A stretch of DNA of 39,567 nt from Candidatus Rokuibacteriota bacterium (GTDB lineage Bacteria > Methylomirabilota > Methylomirabilia > Rokubacteriales > CSP1-6), in assembly GCA_003221515.1 (NCBI GenBank), contig QHSI01000117.1:1-39567 (forward strand), read 5' to 3'. The first letter of the stretch is position 1, and each line of letters starts with the position of its first letter. Made by a program: the position numbers and the translations under genes. Shown here piece by piece: positions 1 to 10,363 of the stretch. The notes under the pieces are model-generated. The model saw only the letters and a list, made by a program, of their open reading frames with translations. It ran no database searches and was not told the DNA's origin.

Positions 1-177
1 TCGCGAGCCGCGCCGCTTCGAGCGCGTCGCGCCGCTCGCGTACGGCGTGCGCGTGGCCGAGACGCGGGGGCGCGATCGTCGAGCGCGACGCTCGCGTCGC
101 GCGACGGGCGCGCGACGCTGCAATCTGCCAGCTTTTTCTTCGCCGCGTCGCGGCGCCGACGAGTACCCTGATACGCG
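1..177. other. Window edge upstream of argS, no supported gene
   Basis: These 177 bases are extremely GC-rich. A plus-strand frame from base 2 stays open through to the first bases of argS, so this could be the tail of a truncated upstream gene, but the translation is Arg-rich and not recognisable. A weak -10-like TACCCT lies at 164-169, eight bases before the argS ATG, with no convincing -35. Confidence 0.3.
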
Positions 178-1830
178 ATGCGACTGACGGAGACGCTGAC
201 CGACGGGCTGCGGGCCGCGCTCGCGAAGGCGGGCTTGCCGACGCTCGACGAGTGCGCGTGGGAGATCCCGCGCCAGGCCGAGCACGGCGACTACGCGACC
301 AACGCCGCGATGGTGCTGGCGCGCGCCGCGAAGCGGGCGCCGCGCCAGATCGCCGATCTCATCGTGAAGAATTTCCCCCCGCTCGACGAGGTCGAGCGGC
401 TCGAGGTCGCGGGGCCCGGATTCCTCAACGTGTTCCTGTCGCCGGCGTGGTGCGCGGGCGCGCTTCGCGAGATTCTGGCGGCGGGCTCGGCGTACGGCCG
501 CGCCGAGAGCCCGGCCGGTGGGCGCGTCCGTCTCGAGTTCGTCTCCGCCAACCCGACGGGTCCGCTGGTGATCGTCAACGCCCGCGCCGCCGCCGTCGGC
601 GACTCGCTGGCGCGGCTGCTCCGCTCGCAGGGCGTGCAGGTTACGACGGAGTTCTACGTCAACGACGCCGGCAACCAGTTCGAGGCGCTGGCGCGCTCGC
701 TCGACGTACGCGTGCGCCAGGAGCTCGGCGAGCCGGCGGTGCTCCCCGAGAACGGATATCCCGGCGAGTACCTCGTCGATCTGGCGAAGGCGTATCGCGC
801 CGAGGGCTGCCGCGTCGCGCCCGCCGCCTCCGAGCGCGAGCGCGTCGAGCACTTCGGCCGCTACGCGGTGACGCGGATCGTCGAGGCGCAGCGCAGGGTC
901 CTGCGCGACTACGGGGTCGAGTTCGACGTCTGGTCCTCCGAGCAGCGTGACGTCCGCGACCAGGGCCTCCCGGAGAAGGTGCTGGCAGAGTTCGCGTCGC
1001 GCGGGCTCAGTTACGACGCCGACGGCGCGCTCTGGTTTCGCTCGACCGCGTTCGGCGACGACAAGGATCGGGTCGTGCGCAAGTCGAACGGCGAGCTGAC
1101 CTACCCGGCGGTCGACATGGCGTTCCATCACTACGTGAAGTTCGGGGCCGCCGACCGGATCATCGACCTGCTCGGTCCCGATCACCATGGCTACGTGCCC
1201 CGCATGAAGGCCGCGCTGCAGGCGCTCGGCCACCCGGCCGAGGCGTACCAGGTGCTCATCGTCCAGCTCGTGACTCTGCTGCGCGACGGTCAGCCCGTGC
1301 GCATGTCGAAGCGGCGGGGCGAGTTCGTGCTGATGGACGAATTGCTCGAGGAGGTCGGCCGCGACGCCGCGCGCTTCACGTTCCTGATGCGGCGCCACGA
1401 CAGCCCGCTCGACTTCGACCTGGCGGTCGCGACGCGGCAGACGAGCGACAACCCCGTGTACTACGTCCAGTACGCGCACGCGCGGATTCGCTCCATCTTC
1501 GGTCAGGCGGTCGAGCAGGGGATCGCCGCGCCGGTGCCCGCCAGCGTGGACACGAGGCCGCTCGTCGAGCCCGCCGAGCAGGCGCTGATCAAGCGCCTGC
1601 TGGAGTATCCCGAGCTCGTGCGCGGCGCCGCGCTGGCGCTCGAGCCCCATCGCGTCGCCTACTGGCTCCACGAGCTCGCCGCCGAGTTCCACGCCTGGTA
1701 CAAACACCATCGGGTGATCCAGGACGACGTGCGGCTGATGCACGCGCGCATGGCGCTCTGCGCCGCGGTGGGCGGGGTGATCCGCAACGGGCTCGACCTC
1801 CTGGGCGTGAGCGCTCCGGAGAGCATGTGA
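178..1830 (+). CDS. argS: Arginyl-tRNA synthetase with atypical HIGH motif
   Basis: Class I synthetase that charges tRNA-Arg with arginine in the cytoplasm; 550 aa, normal for the family. The N-terminal additional domain spans roughly residues 1-110, the Rossmann core begins at SANPTGPL (123-130), a KMSKS-type loop reads MSKR at 376-379, and the C-terminal DALR-like anticodon-binding domain runs to the end (the HELAAEFHAWY stretch is typical). The family normally has HVGH directly after the NPTGPL stretch; here residues 131-134 are VIVN, so both HIGH histidines are missing while the surrounding fold is well conserved. The ATG at 178 gives the expected N-terminus. The stop overlaps the start of the SPOR gene. 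Identity as ArgRS is secure; catalytic details are unusual. Confidence 0.95.
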   Translation: MRLTETLTDGLRAALAKAGLPTLDECAWEIPRQAEHGDYATNAAMVLARAAKRAPRQIADLIVKNFPPLDEVERLEVAGPGFLNVFLSPAWCAGALREILAAGSAYGRAESPAGGRVRLEFVSANPTGPLVIVNARAAAVGDSLARLLRSQGVQVTTEFYVNDAGNQFEALARSLDVRVRQELGEPAVLPENGYPGEYLVDLAKAYRAEGCRVAPAASERERVEHFGRYAVTRIVEAQRRVLRDYGVEFDVWSSEQRDVRDQGLPEKVLAEFASRGLSYDADGALWFRSTAFGDDKDRVVRKSNGELTYPAVDMAFHHYVKFGAADRIIDLLGPDHHGYVPRMKAALQALGHPAEAYQVLIVQLVTLLRDGQPVRMSKRRGEFVLMDELLEEVGRDAARFTFLMRRHDSPLDFDLAVATRQTSDNPVYYVQYAHARIRSIFGQAVEQGIAAPVPASVDTRPLVEPAEQALIKRLLEYPELVRGAALALEPHRVAYWLHELAAEFHAWYKHHRVIQDDVRLMHARMALCAAVGGVIRNGLDLLGVSAPESM

Positions 1831-2438
1831 TGGTGGGGCGAGCCCGGCGCCAGCCGAGCCGCCTGGCCTCGCTGCTGTTCGTGGTGGGGTGCCTCGCGGT
1901 GCTCGCGACCACGTTCATGCTGGGCGTCATGGCCGGCCGGTTCTGGCCGCGCGAGCCCTCCGCGCCGACCTCCACGCTCGCCAAGGGCTCCAAGGAGGCG
2001 GCGGCGGCCCGGCTCGGCGGCGATCGCTCGGCACGGCCGACGGAGCCCGCACCGACGCTCACGTTCTATCAGGACCTGACCGCGCCGCTGACGTCGCCGC
2101 CGCCTCCGCCGAAGTCCACGAGGCCCGCTCGCGTCGACAGGAGCGACAAGCTCGACGCGGCGCCCAGGCCCGAGGCCGCCCCGACCGCCGAGTTTCCGAA
2201 GGCCGGCACCGCCTTCACCGTGCAGGTCGGCGCGTACAAGGCGAGGGAGCCCGCGGACGCGCTGCGCTCGCGACTCGCCGCCGCGGGCCTCGAGGCCTAC
2301 GTCGCCCACATCGACGCCCCCGCCGGAGTCCGGTTCCGAGTGCGCGTCGGCTCGTTCACGACGCGTGCCGCCGCGCAGGAGGTCGCCGACCGGATCGGTC
2401 GCGCGCGCGCGCTTCCGGCGTACGTCACGACACAGTGA
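1830..2438 (+). CDS. Membrane-anchored SPOR-domain protein
   Basis: A 202-aa protein with a short cytoplasmic N-terminus, one hydrophobic membrane segment at about residues 12-34, a low-complexity Pro/Ala-rich linker, and a C-terminal SPOR domain over the last 75 residues (starts FTVQVGAYKAREPADALRSR and includes the second half-repeat FRVRVGSF). SPOR domains bind peptidoglycan lacking stem peptides and usually target proteins to the division septum, so a role in envelope or division is inferred. The start is either ATG 1830 or GTG 1827; both overlap the argS stop, giving translational coupling. It lies one base before hpt. The exact partner or enzyme it works with cannot be told. Confidence 0.85.
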   Translation: MVGRARRQPSRLASLLFVVGCLAVLATTFMLGVMAGRFWPREPSAPTSTLAKGSKEAAAARLGGDRSARPTEPAPTLTFYQDLTAPLTSPPPPPKSTRPARVDRSDKLDAAPRPEAAPTAEFPKAGTAFTVQVGAYKAREPADALRSRLAAAGLEAYVAHIDAPAGVRFRVRVGSFTTRAAAQEVADRIGRARALPAYVTTQ

Positions 2439-2439
2439 G

Positions 2440-2970
2440 ATGGCGCCGTCGGCTCTCGGGCGCGTGCTGGTCAGTGCAGACGCGCTGAAGGCGCGCGTCG
2501 CGGAGCTCGGGCGCGCCATCGCCCGCGACTATGCCGGGGCGAGTCCGGTGCTGGTCGGCGTGCTCCAGGGCGCGGTGCCCTTCCTCGCCGACCTGATGCG
2601 CGAGCTTCCGCTCGACCTCACGGTGGATTTCCTGCGCGCGTCCAGCTATGGCTCCGGGACCAACTCGTCGGGCGCCGTGCGGCTGCTCTCCGATCTGACG
2701 GTCGACATCAAGGGCCGGCCCGTCCTGCTGGTCGACGACATCGTCGACACCGGCCTCACCCTCGCCGTGCTCAAGCGCACGCTGGAGGCGCGCGGGCCCC
2801 TGAGCGTGCGGACGTGCGTGCTCCTCGACAAGCAGGGGCGTCGTCAGACCGAGATCGACGTCGACTACGTCGGGTTCACGATCCCGAACGTCTTCGTCGT
2901 CGGGTACGGCCTCGACTACGACGGGCTCTATCGCAACCTGCCCTACGTCGCGACGCTCGACGCGACCTGA
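2440..2970 (+). CDS. hpt: Hypoxanthine phosphoribosyltransferase
   Basis: Purine salvage enzyme that transfers the phosphoribosyl group of PRPP to hypoxanthine or guanine; 176 aa, typical for bacterial HPRT. The PRPP-binding signature is seen as [11 protein letters not shown] near residues 88-98, the N-terminal base/PPi loop as [14 protein letters not shown], and the C-terminal purine-pocket region as [20 protein letters not shown]. The frame is open further upstream, but ATG 2440, one base after the SPOR stop, gives the standard N-terminus. It precedes ftsH, the same neighbour as in many bacteria (tilS-hpt-ftsH); tilS is not seen here. Confidence 0.95.
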   Translation: MAPSALGRVLVSADALKARVAELGRAIARDYAGASPVLVGVLQGAVPFLADLMRELPLDLTVDFLRASSYGSGTNSSGAVRLLSDLTVDIKGRPVLLVDDIVDTGLTLAVLKRTLEARGPLSVRTCVLLDKQGRRQTEIDVDYVGFTIPNVFVVGYGLDYDGLYRNLPYVATLDAT

Positions 2971-2999
2971 CGCCGCATCGCGTCAGTGGTCCCTGGTGC

Positions 3000-3005
3000 T
3001 ATAAT
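3000..3005 (+). promoter_or_regulatory. Extended -10 element before ftsH
   Basis: A perfect TATAAT preceded by TGC (TGN extended -10) lies in the 47-base gap between hpt and ftsH. No good -35 is seen, as is common for extended -10 promoters. The hexamer ends 12 bases before the ATG at 3018, so the 5' leader would be only about six bases. TATAAT is rare by chance in DNA this GC-rich. Confidence 0.55.
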
Positions 3006-3017
3006 GGCCGGGCCAGC

Positions 3018-4835
<1,818 letters not shown>

Positions 4836-4853
4836 CGGCTCGGCTCGATTCTC

Positions 4854-5702
4854 GTGCATCGAGCCTCCCTCGGCGGTGTGTCCCTCGGCAGCGGTTGTCC
4901 CGTCGCCGTCATGGGCGCTCTGAACGTCAGCCCCGAGTCTTTCCACGCCGGCTCGGTGCACGCGATCGGCGAGGATCTGCTCGCCGCCGCGCTCACGATG
5001 GTCGAGGCCGGCGCGGCGCTGATCGACGTCGGGGCACGCTCCACCGCGCCCTATCTCGATACGGCCGTCGGCGAGCAGGAGGAAGCGGAGCGACTGGAGC
5101 GCGCGATCGGCCTCCTGGCGTCCAAGGTGTCCGTGCCGCTCTCGGCCGACACACCGCGCCTCGGGCCGGCTCGCGCGGCGCTCGCCGCCGGCGCACAGGT
5201 GATCAACGACGTCTCGGGTCTGCGCGACCCCGCGGTCGCGCGGCTCGTCGGCGAGCACGGCGCGAGCGTGATCCTCATGGCGTCCCCCGGAGGCGGTTCC
5301 CAGGCCGAGGACCCGGTCGCGGCCGTGAAGGGGTTGCTGGCCGAGGCTCTCGAGCGCGCGCGGGCGGCCGGGATCCCGGAGGGCCGGATCGTCCTCGACC
5401 CGGGCATCGGCTTCTTCAGGAACGAAGCGATCGGCTGGGACGAGTGGGATGCTCGTATCCTCGCCGGCCTGGACGCTTTCGGTGCGCTCGGGCGACCGTT
5501 CTGTGTCGCCGTGTCACGCAAGTCGTTCATCGGCGCGATCACGGGCCGCCAGCGAACCGAGGATCGGCTGGCCGGCTCGCTCGCCGCCGCGACCCTGGCC
5601 GTCTGGAACGGCGCGGCTCTGATCCGCACTCACGATGTGGCCGAGACGGTGGACGCGGTCCGGGTCGCCGAACGCATACGGAAAGCGATGCGCGCCCTAT
5701 AA
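4854..5702 (+). CDS. folP: Dihydropteroate synthase, divergent
   Basis: Folate-pathway TIM-barrel enzyme that condenses dihydropterin pyrophosphate with p-aminobenzoate; 282 aa. Recognisable motifs are MGALNVSPESF (family MGILNVTPDSF), NDVSG, DPGIGFF, SRKSFIG and the terminal RTHDV. Several usual residues differ: loop 2, normally GGESTRPG, reads GARSTAPY near residues 62-69, so its Arg and Gly are replaced, and the usual SVDT is SADT. Position directly after ftsH and before glmM supports the folP assignment. The start is GTG 4854, 18 bases after ftsH; no better start precedes the first motif. A related pterin-binding enzyme with another acceptor is possible but less likely. Confidence 0.85.
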   Translation: MHRASLGGVSLGSGCPVAVMGALNVSPESFHAGSVHAIGEDLLAAALTMVEAGAALIDVGARSTAPYLDTAVGEQEEAERLERAIGLLASKVSVPLSADTPRLGPARAALAAGAQVINDVSGLRDPAVARLVGEHGASVILMASPGGGSQAEDPVAAVKGLLAEALERARAAGIPEGRIVLDPGIGFFRNEAIGWDEWDARILAGLDAFGALGRPFCVAVSRKSFIGAITGRQRTEDRLAGSLAAATLAVWNGAALIRTHDVAETVDAVRVAERIRKAMRAL

Positions 5703-5703
5703 T
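5698..5703 (+). promoter_or_regulatory. TATAAT hexamer overlapping folP stop, before glmM
   Basis: A perfect TATAAT covers the folP stop codon and ends 18 bases before the glmM ATG. The following GAAAGGGTGA stretch could serve as ribosome-binding site. No clear -35 was found at 17 bases, so this may be a weak internal promoter or chance. Confidence 0.4.
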
Positions 5704-5721
5704 CGAAAGGGTGACCACGCA

Positions 5722-7071
5722 ATGACGCGCTTGTTCGGGACCGACGGGATCCGGGGCGTAGCGAACGAGGACCTCACACCCGACCTCGCGTTCCGGCTGG
5801 GGCGCGAGCTGGTCGCCACCCTCCAGGCCGAGCACGGGGCCGATCGGATGCGGCTGGTCATCGGTCGCGACACCCGTCGCTCGGGCCCGCTGCTCGAGGC
5901 GGCCCTGAGCGCCGGCGCCCTCTCCGCCGGCGCCGATTGCTACGCGGTCGGGGTCCTGCCCACGCCCGGCATCGCGGTGCTCACGCGCCGGCTCGAGGCG
6001 CACGGCGGCATCGTGCTGAGCGCCTCCCACAACCCGTTCGAGGACAACGGCATCAAGCTCTTCTCGTCGGAGGGGACCAAGTTCCCCGACGCCTGGGAGG
6101 CCGAGATCGAGCGGCGGATCGGCGAGGAGGACAAGGCACCCCGCGCGCGCGGCGCGCAGATCGGCGAGCTCGTCTACTACGACCGCGCCGAGGCCGACTA
6201 CGTCGACTTCCTGTGCGGCTGCTTCCCGCTCGACCTGGGCAAGCTCACCGTCGCGCTCGACTGCGCCCACGGCGCCACGTTCCGCGTCGCGCCGCGCGTG
6301 TTCCGCCGGCTGGGCGCGCGGGTGGTCACGATCGGCGCGCGGCCGGACGGCATCAACATCAACGCCGACGCCGGCGCGCTCCATCCGGGGAAGCTCCAGA
6401 AGAAGATCCGGGCCAGCGGCGCGTCGGTCGGCTTCGCCTTCGACGGCGACGGCGACCGGCTCATCTCCGTCGACCACACCGGGGAGATCCGCGACGGCGA
6501 CTACGCGCTGGCGATCGCCGGCCGCCACCTGGCCGCGCGCCAGCGGCTCAAGCAGAATCTCGTGGTGACCACGGTCATGGCGAACCTCGGCCTTGACCAG
6601 TCGCTGGAAGCGGTCGGCATCCGCGTGGTCAAGACCCAGGTCGGCGACCGCTACGTCTTCGAGGAGATGCATCGGCTCGGCGCCAACCTGGGCGGCGAGC
6701 AGTCTGGCCACCTGTTGTTCCTCGACCACTCACCGGCCGGCGACGGCATCCTCTCGGCCCTGGCGCTGCTGAGCGTGGCCGTCGAGACCGGTGAGCCGCT
6801 CGCGTCGCTGGCCACGTGCCTGCGAAAGTTCCCGCAGGTGCTCATCAACGTTCCGGTGCGATCCAAGCCGCCGATCGAATCGATCCGAGGAGTCGGCCAG
6901 CGTGTCGGAGAATTCGAGCGGGAGATGAGCGGCCGTGGGCGCGTGCTGCTCCGGTACTCCGGCACCGAGCCGCTGGCCCGCGTGATGATCGAAGGCGCCG
7001 ACGGCGCCCGGATCCGCACGATGGCCGACGAGCTGGCCGGGCTGATCCGGGCCCAGATCGGCGACGTGTGA
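5722..7071 (+). CDS. glmM: Phosphoglucosamine mutase
   Basis: Converts glucosamine-6-phosphate to glucosamine-1-phosphate for UDP-GlcNAc, feeding peptidoglycan and lipid A; 449 aa, standard. It has FGTDGIRG at the N-terminus, the phosphoserine loop SASHNP with the catalytic Ser at residue 102 (as in E. coli GlmM), the metal loop DGDGDR, the sugar loop GGEQSGH, and the phosphate-binding RYSGTEPLARVM near the C-terminus. ATG 5722 gives the expected MTRLFGTDGIRG start. The last codon overlaps the GTG of acpS. The family's usual neighbour cdaA is absent between folP and glmM. Confidence 0.97.
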   Translation: MTRLFGTDGIRGVANEDLTPDLAFRLGRELVATLQAEHGADRMRLVIGRDTRRSGPLLEAALSAGALSAGADCYAVGVLPTPGIAVLTRRLEAHGGIVLSASHNPFEDNGIKLFSSEGTKFPDAWEAEIERRIGEEDKAPRARGAQIGELVYYDRAEADYVDFLCGCFPLDLGKLTVALDCAHGATFRVAPRVFRRLGARVVTIGARPDGININADAGALHPGKLQKKIRASGASVGFAFDGDGDRLISVDHTGEIRDGDYALAIAGRHLAARQRLKQNLVVTTVMANLGLDQSLEAVGIRVVKTQVGDRYVFEEMHRLGANLGGEQSGHLLFLDHSPAGDGILSALALLSVAVETGEPLASLATCLRKFPQVLINVPVRSKPPIESIRGVGQRVGEFEREMSGRGRVLLRYSGTEPLARVMIEGADGARIRTMADELAGLIRAQIGDV

Positions 7072-7451
7072 ACATCTCCGGGATCGGCGTGGACCTCGTG
7101 AGCATCCCCCGGATGCGTGAGACGATCGAGCGCTGGCAGGATCACTTCCTGCAGCGCGTGTTCACCGCGGGCGAGATCGCCTACTGCCGCCGGCGGAGCG
7201 ATCCGGCGCCGCATTTCGCCGCGCGCTTCGCCGCGAAGGAAGCGGGGTTCAAGGCGCTGGGCACGGGGCTGCGCCTGGGCGTCCGCTGGCGCGAGCTCGA
7301 GGTGCGCCGCGACGGGGAGCAGGCGCCGACGCTCGTCCTGTCGGGGCGCTCGCGAGAGATCGGGTTGTTTCGGGGCGGGAGCCGGATGTTGCTCTCGCTG
7401 ACCCACGAAGGAGAATATGCGCTCGCGCAGGCGATCCTGGTGGGCGACTAG
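7068..7451 (+). CDS. acpS: Holo-[acyl-carrier-protein] synthase
   Basis: Transfers 4'-phosphopantetheine from CoA to the conserved Ser of apo-ACP; 127 aa, typical trimeric AcpS size. The metal-binding motif GIGVDLVSIPRM is at the N-terminus and the second motif is FAAKEAGFKALG, with Asp and Glu for Mg2+. The C-terminus has SLTHEGEYALAQA. The start is GTG 7068, overlapping the glmM stop by four bases. It would be the natural activating enzyme for the ACP encoded at 15745, since no other phosphopantetheinyl transferase is in the window (inference). Confidence 0.95.
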   Translation: MNISGIGVDLVSIPRMRETIERWQDHFLQRVFTAGEIAYCRRRSDPAPHFAARFAAKEAGFKALGTGLRLGVRWRELEVRRDGEQAPTLVLSGRSREIGLFRGGSRMLLSLTHEGEYALAQAILVGD

Positions 7452-8190
7452 CTTGGCGGTCGGCCCCATCGTCTTCGCCGCGTGCGCGGCGCCCGTCGAG
7501 CTCTACCAGAGCGGCGAGGACGTGCCCGGGACGATCGCCGCCACGCTGGGCCGGCGCTCGGTCGTGATCGCGGCACCCCACGGCACCTCGGACGCGCGCA
7601 CCGGGGACATCGTCGCCGAGCTCGGCCGACGCACCGGATTCAGCATGGTCGTCGCGCGGGGCTTCAACCTCGAGCCCGACGGGTCCGATCAGGCCGGGCG
7701 ACGCTATCAGGTCAACCGACCGTTCGAGGGCGTGCCCGGCCGCCCGCCCGCCGAGGCCATCGCCACCGAAAGTGCCCGACGGGTCTACGACGTCTACGAA
7801 CGAAAGGTTCGCGAGGCCGCGCAGGGGCCGCTCGGCTTCTACGCCGAGCTCCACGGCAACAACCATCGCGACGCCGCCAGTCGCATCGAGATCGCCACCG
7901 TCGGGGTCGACCGCGACGAGGCGATCCAGCTCCGCGCCCTCTTCGAGCTGATCCGCGACGCGCACCTCCGGGGGAATCGCGAGGCGCCGAGCCTCGCGGT
8001 GCTCGTGGAGCCCGGCGACACCATCCGCTACGCCGCGTCGGGCGCCAAGCGCGACGGGATCTTGAGACTCGCGCGCCGCGCCCTCCACATCGAGCTGCCG
8101 CGCGGCGCGCGAACGGAGTGGCGGGAGATCTACACCGCGATCCTCGCCGACTTCCTCGTCCAGGCGGTCTCGCTGCCCGCCGGAAAGTAG
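7417..8190 (+). CDS. Predicted lipoprotein, possible zinc amidohydrolase
   Basis: A 257-aa protein with an N-terminal RSRRR positive region, a hydrophobic stretch and a lipobox-like FAAC at about residues 20-23, so it is probably a lipoprotein. The body holds VVIAAPHGTSDARTGDIV and FYAELHGNN, which look like the His/Glu metal-site segments of N-formylglutamate amidohydrolase or related zinc peptidases. Assignment to that superfamily is tentative. The ATG at 7417 overlaps acpS by 35 bases but is the only start that supplies the signal peptide. It is inserted between acpS and nnr, which are often adjacent. Substrate unknown; a cell-wall or peptide substrate is a guess. Confidence 0.6.
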   Translation: MRSRRRSWWATSLAVGPIVFAACAAPVELYQSGEDVPGTIAATLGRRSVVIAAPHGTSDARTGDIVAELGRRTGFSMVVARGFNLEPDGSDQAGRRYQVNRPFEGVPGRPPAEAIATESARRVYDVYERKVREAAQGPLGFYAELHGNNHRDAASRIEIATVGVDRDEAIQLRALFELIRDAHLRGNREAPSLAVLVEPGDTIRYAASGAKRDGILRLARRALHIELPRGARTEWREIYTAILADFLVQAVSLPAGK

Positions 8191-8195
8191 TCACC

Positions 8196-9758
8196 GTGCA
8201 GGGTGTCTTCACCGCCGAGGAGATGCGGCGGCTCGACCGGCGCGCGATCACCGAGTTGGGCATTCCTGGCGCGACCCTGATGGAGAACGCCGGTCGCGGC
8301 GCCGCCGACGCGATCGTCGCCGGGCTCCGCGCGCTGGGCGCGCCCCCGCGCGGCGCGCGGGTGGTCGTGGTCTGCGGCAAGGGCGGCAACGGGGGCGACG
8401 GCTTCGTCGTGGCGCGCTGGCTCAAGCGCCGCGGCGCGCGGCCCTCGGTGATGCTGGCCTTCCCGTCCGACGAGATCGGCGGCGACGCCGGTCGGAAGCT
8501 CGCGGAGCTCGGACGCGCCGGGATCCGTCCGCTCCCGCTCGAAGACGACGCGGCGGCCGCGGCTCGGCTCGCGCGGGCCGACGTCGTGATCGACGCGCTC
8601 CTGGGCATCGGCTCCCGCGGCGCGCCGGAAGGGAACATCGCGCGGGCGATCACGCTCATCAACCGAAGCGCGCGCCCGGTCGTCGCGCTCGATATCCCCT
8701 CGGGCGTCTCGGCGGACGATGGAGGGCATCAGGCAGCCGCCGTCCAGGCGGTGCTGACCCTGACGTTCGCCGGGCTCAAGCGCGGCCTGATCACCGGCCC
8801 GGGGGCGGCGCTGGCCGGACGCGTGAGGGTGATTCCGATCGGCGTGCCCGACGTCGAGGTCGCGCGCGGGGTCACGACGTTTCTCCTCGAGGCGCGCGAC
8901 GTCCGGCGCCATTTTCCGCCGCGCCCGCGCGGCGCCCACAAGGGGACCTACGGCCACCTCCTGCTGGTGGCCGGGTCGCTCGGCAAGACCGGCGCGGCCG
9001 CGCTGAGCGCCGCGTCCGCGATGCGCGCCGGAGGCGGGCTGGTCACGGTCGCGACGCCTCTCAGCCAGCAGCCGATCGTCGCGAGCCTGGTGCTGGAGGC
9101 GATGACCGAGCCGTTGCCCGAGACGGCCGCGCGCACGATCGGGCTGAAGGCGCGCGAGGTCGTGGCCGAGCTCGCCACGTCGCGCGACGCCGTCGCCGTC
9201 GGCCCCGGCATCGGCCTCGACGCGGAGACCCGGCAGGTCGCGCGGAGCCTGGTCGCGGAGCTGCGCAAGCCGATGGCGATCGACGCCGACGGGCTGACGG
9301 CGCTGGCCGGCCACCTGAAAGCGCTGAGCGCGGCGCCGGCGGCGCGGTGCCTCACGCCGCATCCGGGCGAGATGGCGCGGATGCTCGAGACCGGCGTGGC
9401 CGACGTGGAGCGCGACCGGATCGAGTGCGTACGCGCGTTCGCGACGTGCCATGGGGCGTACGTCGTGCTGAAGGGTGCGTGGAGCGTGATCGGCGCGCCG
9501 GACGGCCGCGTGTTCGTGAATCCCACCGGGAACCCCGGGATGGCGAGCGGCGGCACCGGCGACGTGCTCACGGGCATGCTCGGCGCCTTCCTGGCGCGCG
9601 GTCTCGAGCCCGGCGCCGCGTTGCAGGCGAGCGTGTTTCTCCACGGCCTCGCCGGGGACATCGCCGCCGAGCGCGTCGGCGAGGAGTCGCTGATCGCGCG
9701 CGACGTCATCGCGGCGATCCCGGAGGCGTTCACGAGGCTTCGTGTCGACGCGGACTGA
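8196..9758 (+). CDS. nnr: Bifunctional NAD(P)HX epimerase/dehydratase
   Basis: Metabolite-repair enzyme: the N-terminal YjeF/NnrE domain (about 1-215) epimerises hydrated NAD(P)H, and the C-terminal ribokinase-like NnrD domain (about 225-520) dehydrates it using ADP or ATP. Visible are LMENAGRGAAD, VVCGKGGNGGDGFVVAR and DIPSGVSADDG in the first half, and RGAHKGTYGHLLLVAGS, TPHPGEMARML and NPGMASGGTGDVLTGML in the second. Length 520 aa fits the fused form. The start is GTG 8196, five bases after the preceding gene; the longer open frame upstream is the shadow of that gene. It overlaps tsaE by 17 bases. Confidence 0.95.
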   Translation: MQGVFTAEEMRRLDRRAITELGIPGATLMENAGRGAADAIVAGLRALGAPPRGARVVVVCGKGGNGGDGFVVARWLKRRGARPSVMLAFPSDEIGGDAGRKLAELGRAGIRPLPLEDDAAAAARLARADVVIDALLGIGSRGAPEGNIARAITLINRSARPVVALDIPSGVSADDGGHQAAAVQAVLTLTFAGLKRGLITGPGAALAGRVRVIPIGVPDVEVARGVTTFLLEARDVRRHFPPRPRGAHKGTYGHLLLVAGSLGKTGAAALSAASAMRAGGGLVTVATPLSQQPIVASLVLEAMTEPLPETAARTIGLKAREVVAELATSRDAVAVGPGIGLDAETRQVARSLVAELRKPMAIDADGLTALAGHLKALSAAPAARCLTPHPGEMARMLETGVADVERDRIECVRAFATCHGAYVVLKGAWSVIGAPDGRVFVNPTGNPGMASGGTGDVLTGMLGAFLARGLEPGAALQASVFLHGLAGDIAAERVGEESLIARDVIAAIPEAFTRLRVDAD

Positions 9759-10167
9759 GATCTCCTCGGTGAGCCCCGAGGAGACGGAGGCCGCCGGCGA
9801 GCGCCTCGGCCGCGCGCTGCGGCCCGGCGCGGTGGTCGCGCTGACCGGCGAGCTCGGCGCCGGCAAGACGTGCTTCATCCAGGGTCTCGTTCGCGGTCTC
9901 GGCGCCGCCGTCCGCGCCACGAGCCCGACCTTCGTGCTGGTCAATCAGTACAAGGGCCGGGTGCCCATCCACCACGTCGACGCGTATCGGACCCAGAGCC
10001 TGACGGAGATGATCGACCTCGGCCTCCTCGAGCTGATGAGCGGTGAGGGCGTGACGCTGATCGAGTGGGCCGACAAGCTCCGCTCGCTGCTGCCGCCCGA
10101 CGCGATCCATGTGAGCATCCGCGGCGTCGGCGACGAGCCGCGCCAGATCACGATCCATCTGTCTTAG
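9742..10167 (+). CDS. tsaE: tRNA threonylcarbamoyladenosine biosynthesis ATPase TsaE
   Basis: P-loop ATPase that works with TsaB and TsaD to make t6A37 on ANN-decoding tRNAs; 141 aa, typical. Walker A is GELGAGKTCF near residues 33-42, followed by the family-specific TSPTFVLVNQYKG and HHVDAYR, and the Walker-B-like LIEWADKL. The start GTG 9742 lies inside the nnr 3' end, giving translational coupling, and nnr-tsaE adjacency is common. The gap to radC is 196 bases. Confidence 0.95.
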   Translation: MSTRTEISSVSPEETEAAGERLGRALRPGAVVALTGELGAGKTCFIQGLVRGLGAAVRATSPTFVLVNQYKGRVPIHHVDAYRTQSLTEMIDLGLLELMSGEGVTLIEWADKLRSLLPPDAIHVSIRGVGDEPRQITIHLS

Positions 10168-10328
10168 GTGCGCCTCGGTCGGCGGGGCCGGTTCGTATGC
10201 TCGCCTCGGGCCTGGCGGCCCCGGCCCCCGGGCGGCCCTGCGGCTCACACTGCCGCCCCGCGACGACCGGCGGCGCACACCGCCGCGTCACCGTCTCACG
10301 GACGTTCCCCCGTATCGAAATCAGCGCG

Positions 10329-10357
10329 TTGACGCGTGCGCGCCGGCCACGTACGAC
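10329..10357 (+). promoter_or_regulatory. Promoter of radC, probably leaderless
   Basis: A -35 TTGACG at 10329-10334 and a -10-like TACGAC at 10352-10357 are separated by exactly 17 bases. The -10 ends six bases before the radC ATG at 10364, so transcription would begin at or next to the start codon. No Shine-Dalgarno is seen between them. The geometry matches the element at 12673-12701. Confidence 0.5.
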
Positions 10358-10363
10358 AGCCGT

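Noticed and set aside
8130-9944. Long minus-strand open frame of about 600 codons opposite nnr
   Set aside because: Shadow of nnr; no motif, ribosome-binding site or conserved segment.
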